NCBI GenBank assembly: GCA_035294855.1
Contig: DATGKD010000257.1
Coordinates: 1-41,967, forward strand
Length of the DNA: 41,967 bases
Reading direction: 5' to 3'
Origin: DATGKD01 sp035294855
GTDB taxonomy: Bacteria > Actinomycetota > Acidimicrobiia > Acidimicrobiales > UBA8190
Shown here: positions 41,957-41,967 of the stretch, piece by piece
Layout: the number at the start of each line of letters is the position of its first letter
Position numbering within the stretch: the stretch's first letter is position 1
Position numbers and translations under genes: made by a program
Notes under the pieces: generated by a model
Told to the model about the DNA's origin: nothing
Seen by the model: the letters and a program-made list of their open reading frames with translations, nothing else
Database searches by the model: none

Positions 41957-41967
41957 GAGGGGGCTCA

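Noticed and set aside
1..41967. CRISPR arrays, tRNA or rRNA genes, insertion sequences, integrase or phage genes
   Set aside because: Looked for direct repeats with spacers, transposase-like proteins and RNA signatures; found only three short tandem arrays at gene junctions.

Overview
The window is very GC-rich (about 70% by eye) and densely coded, with short gaps, many GTG starts, frequent ATGA/GTGA overlaps and TANNNT -10 boxes lying 6-9 bases before start codons. The gene content (stacked acyl-CoA dehydrogenases, CoA ligases, a DUF35/thiolase pair, ACMSD-like amidohydrolases, CoA transferases) points to a high-GC actinobacterium, possibly Acidimicrobiia. That assignment is inference. I see no RNA genes, insertion sequences, CRISPR arrays or phage genes.

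Layout. 1-267 is the 3' end of a hydrolase gene. 302-4433 (-) is an acyl-CoA dehydrogenase, PaaK-like ligase and CoA ligase operon. 4549-6191 (-) is a DUF35/thiolase pair, divergent from an SDR at 6299-7087 (+). 7128-18651 is a divergon around a TetR gene: to the left TetR, two amidohydrolases and a CoA ligase; to the right an aldehyde dehydrogenase, a D-aminoacylase-like hydrolase, a zinc alcohol dehydrogenase and two more amidohydrolases. 18736-20197 (+) holds a small membrane protein, apt and a SnoaL-like protein. 20250-22724 (-) is a CHASE-GGDEF-EAL protein. 22845-25030 (-) is an acyl-CoA dehydrogenase and a D-2-hydroxyacid dehydrogenase, divergent from an FGGY kinase and a carboxymuconolactone-decarboxylase-like gene (25074-27160). 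27232-28056 (-) is a second TetR gene. 28148-33593 (-) runs from an acyl-CoA dehydrogenase through enoyl-CoA hydratase, CaiB-type CoA transferase and SDR to an alcohol dehydrogenase. 33656-34765 (+) is a short acyl-CoA dehydrogenase. 34784-36400 (-) and 36445-41956 (+) carry two divergent CoA ligases, the second followed by acyl-CoA dehydrogenase, enoyl-CoA hydratase and a fused class I CoA transferase.

How it fits together. The genes make up nearly complete acid activation and beta-oxidation chemistry: CoA ligation, dehydrogenation by heteromeric-type dehydrogenases, hydration, alcohol/keto oxidation, aldol or thiolytic cleavage and CoA transfer. This is the kind of gene set used for large or cyclic acids such as steroid or terpenoid side chains, but the substrate cannot be read from the sequence. 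The most notable signal is a palindrome, TGAC-N6-GTCA. A manual scan found it five times, always in a promoter region or over a start codon: four of the five divergent intergenic regions plus the promoter of the 4433 operon. It therefore links nine transcription units into one apparent regulon. The fifth divergent region (TetR/aldehyde dehydrogenase) carries a different palindrome, GGAGAA-N5-TTCTCC. The window thus seems to hold two catabolic modules under separate control.
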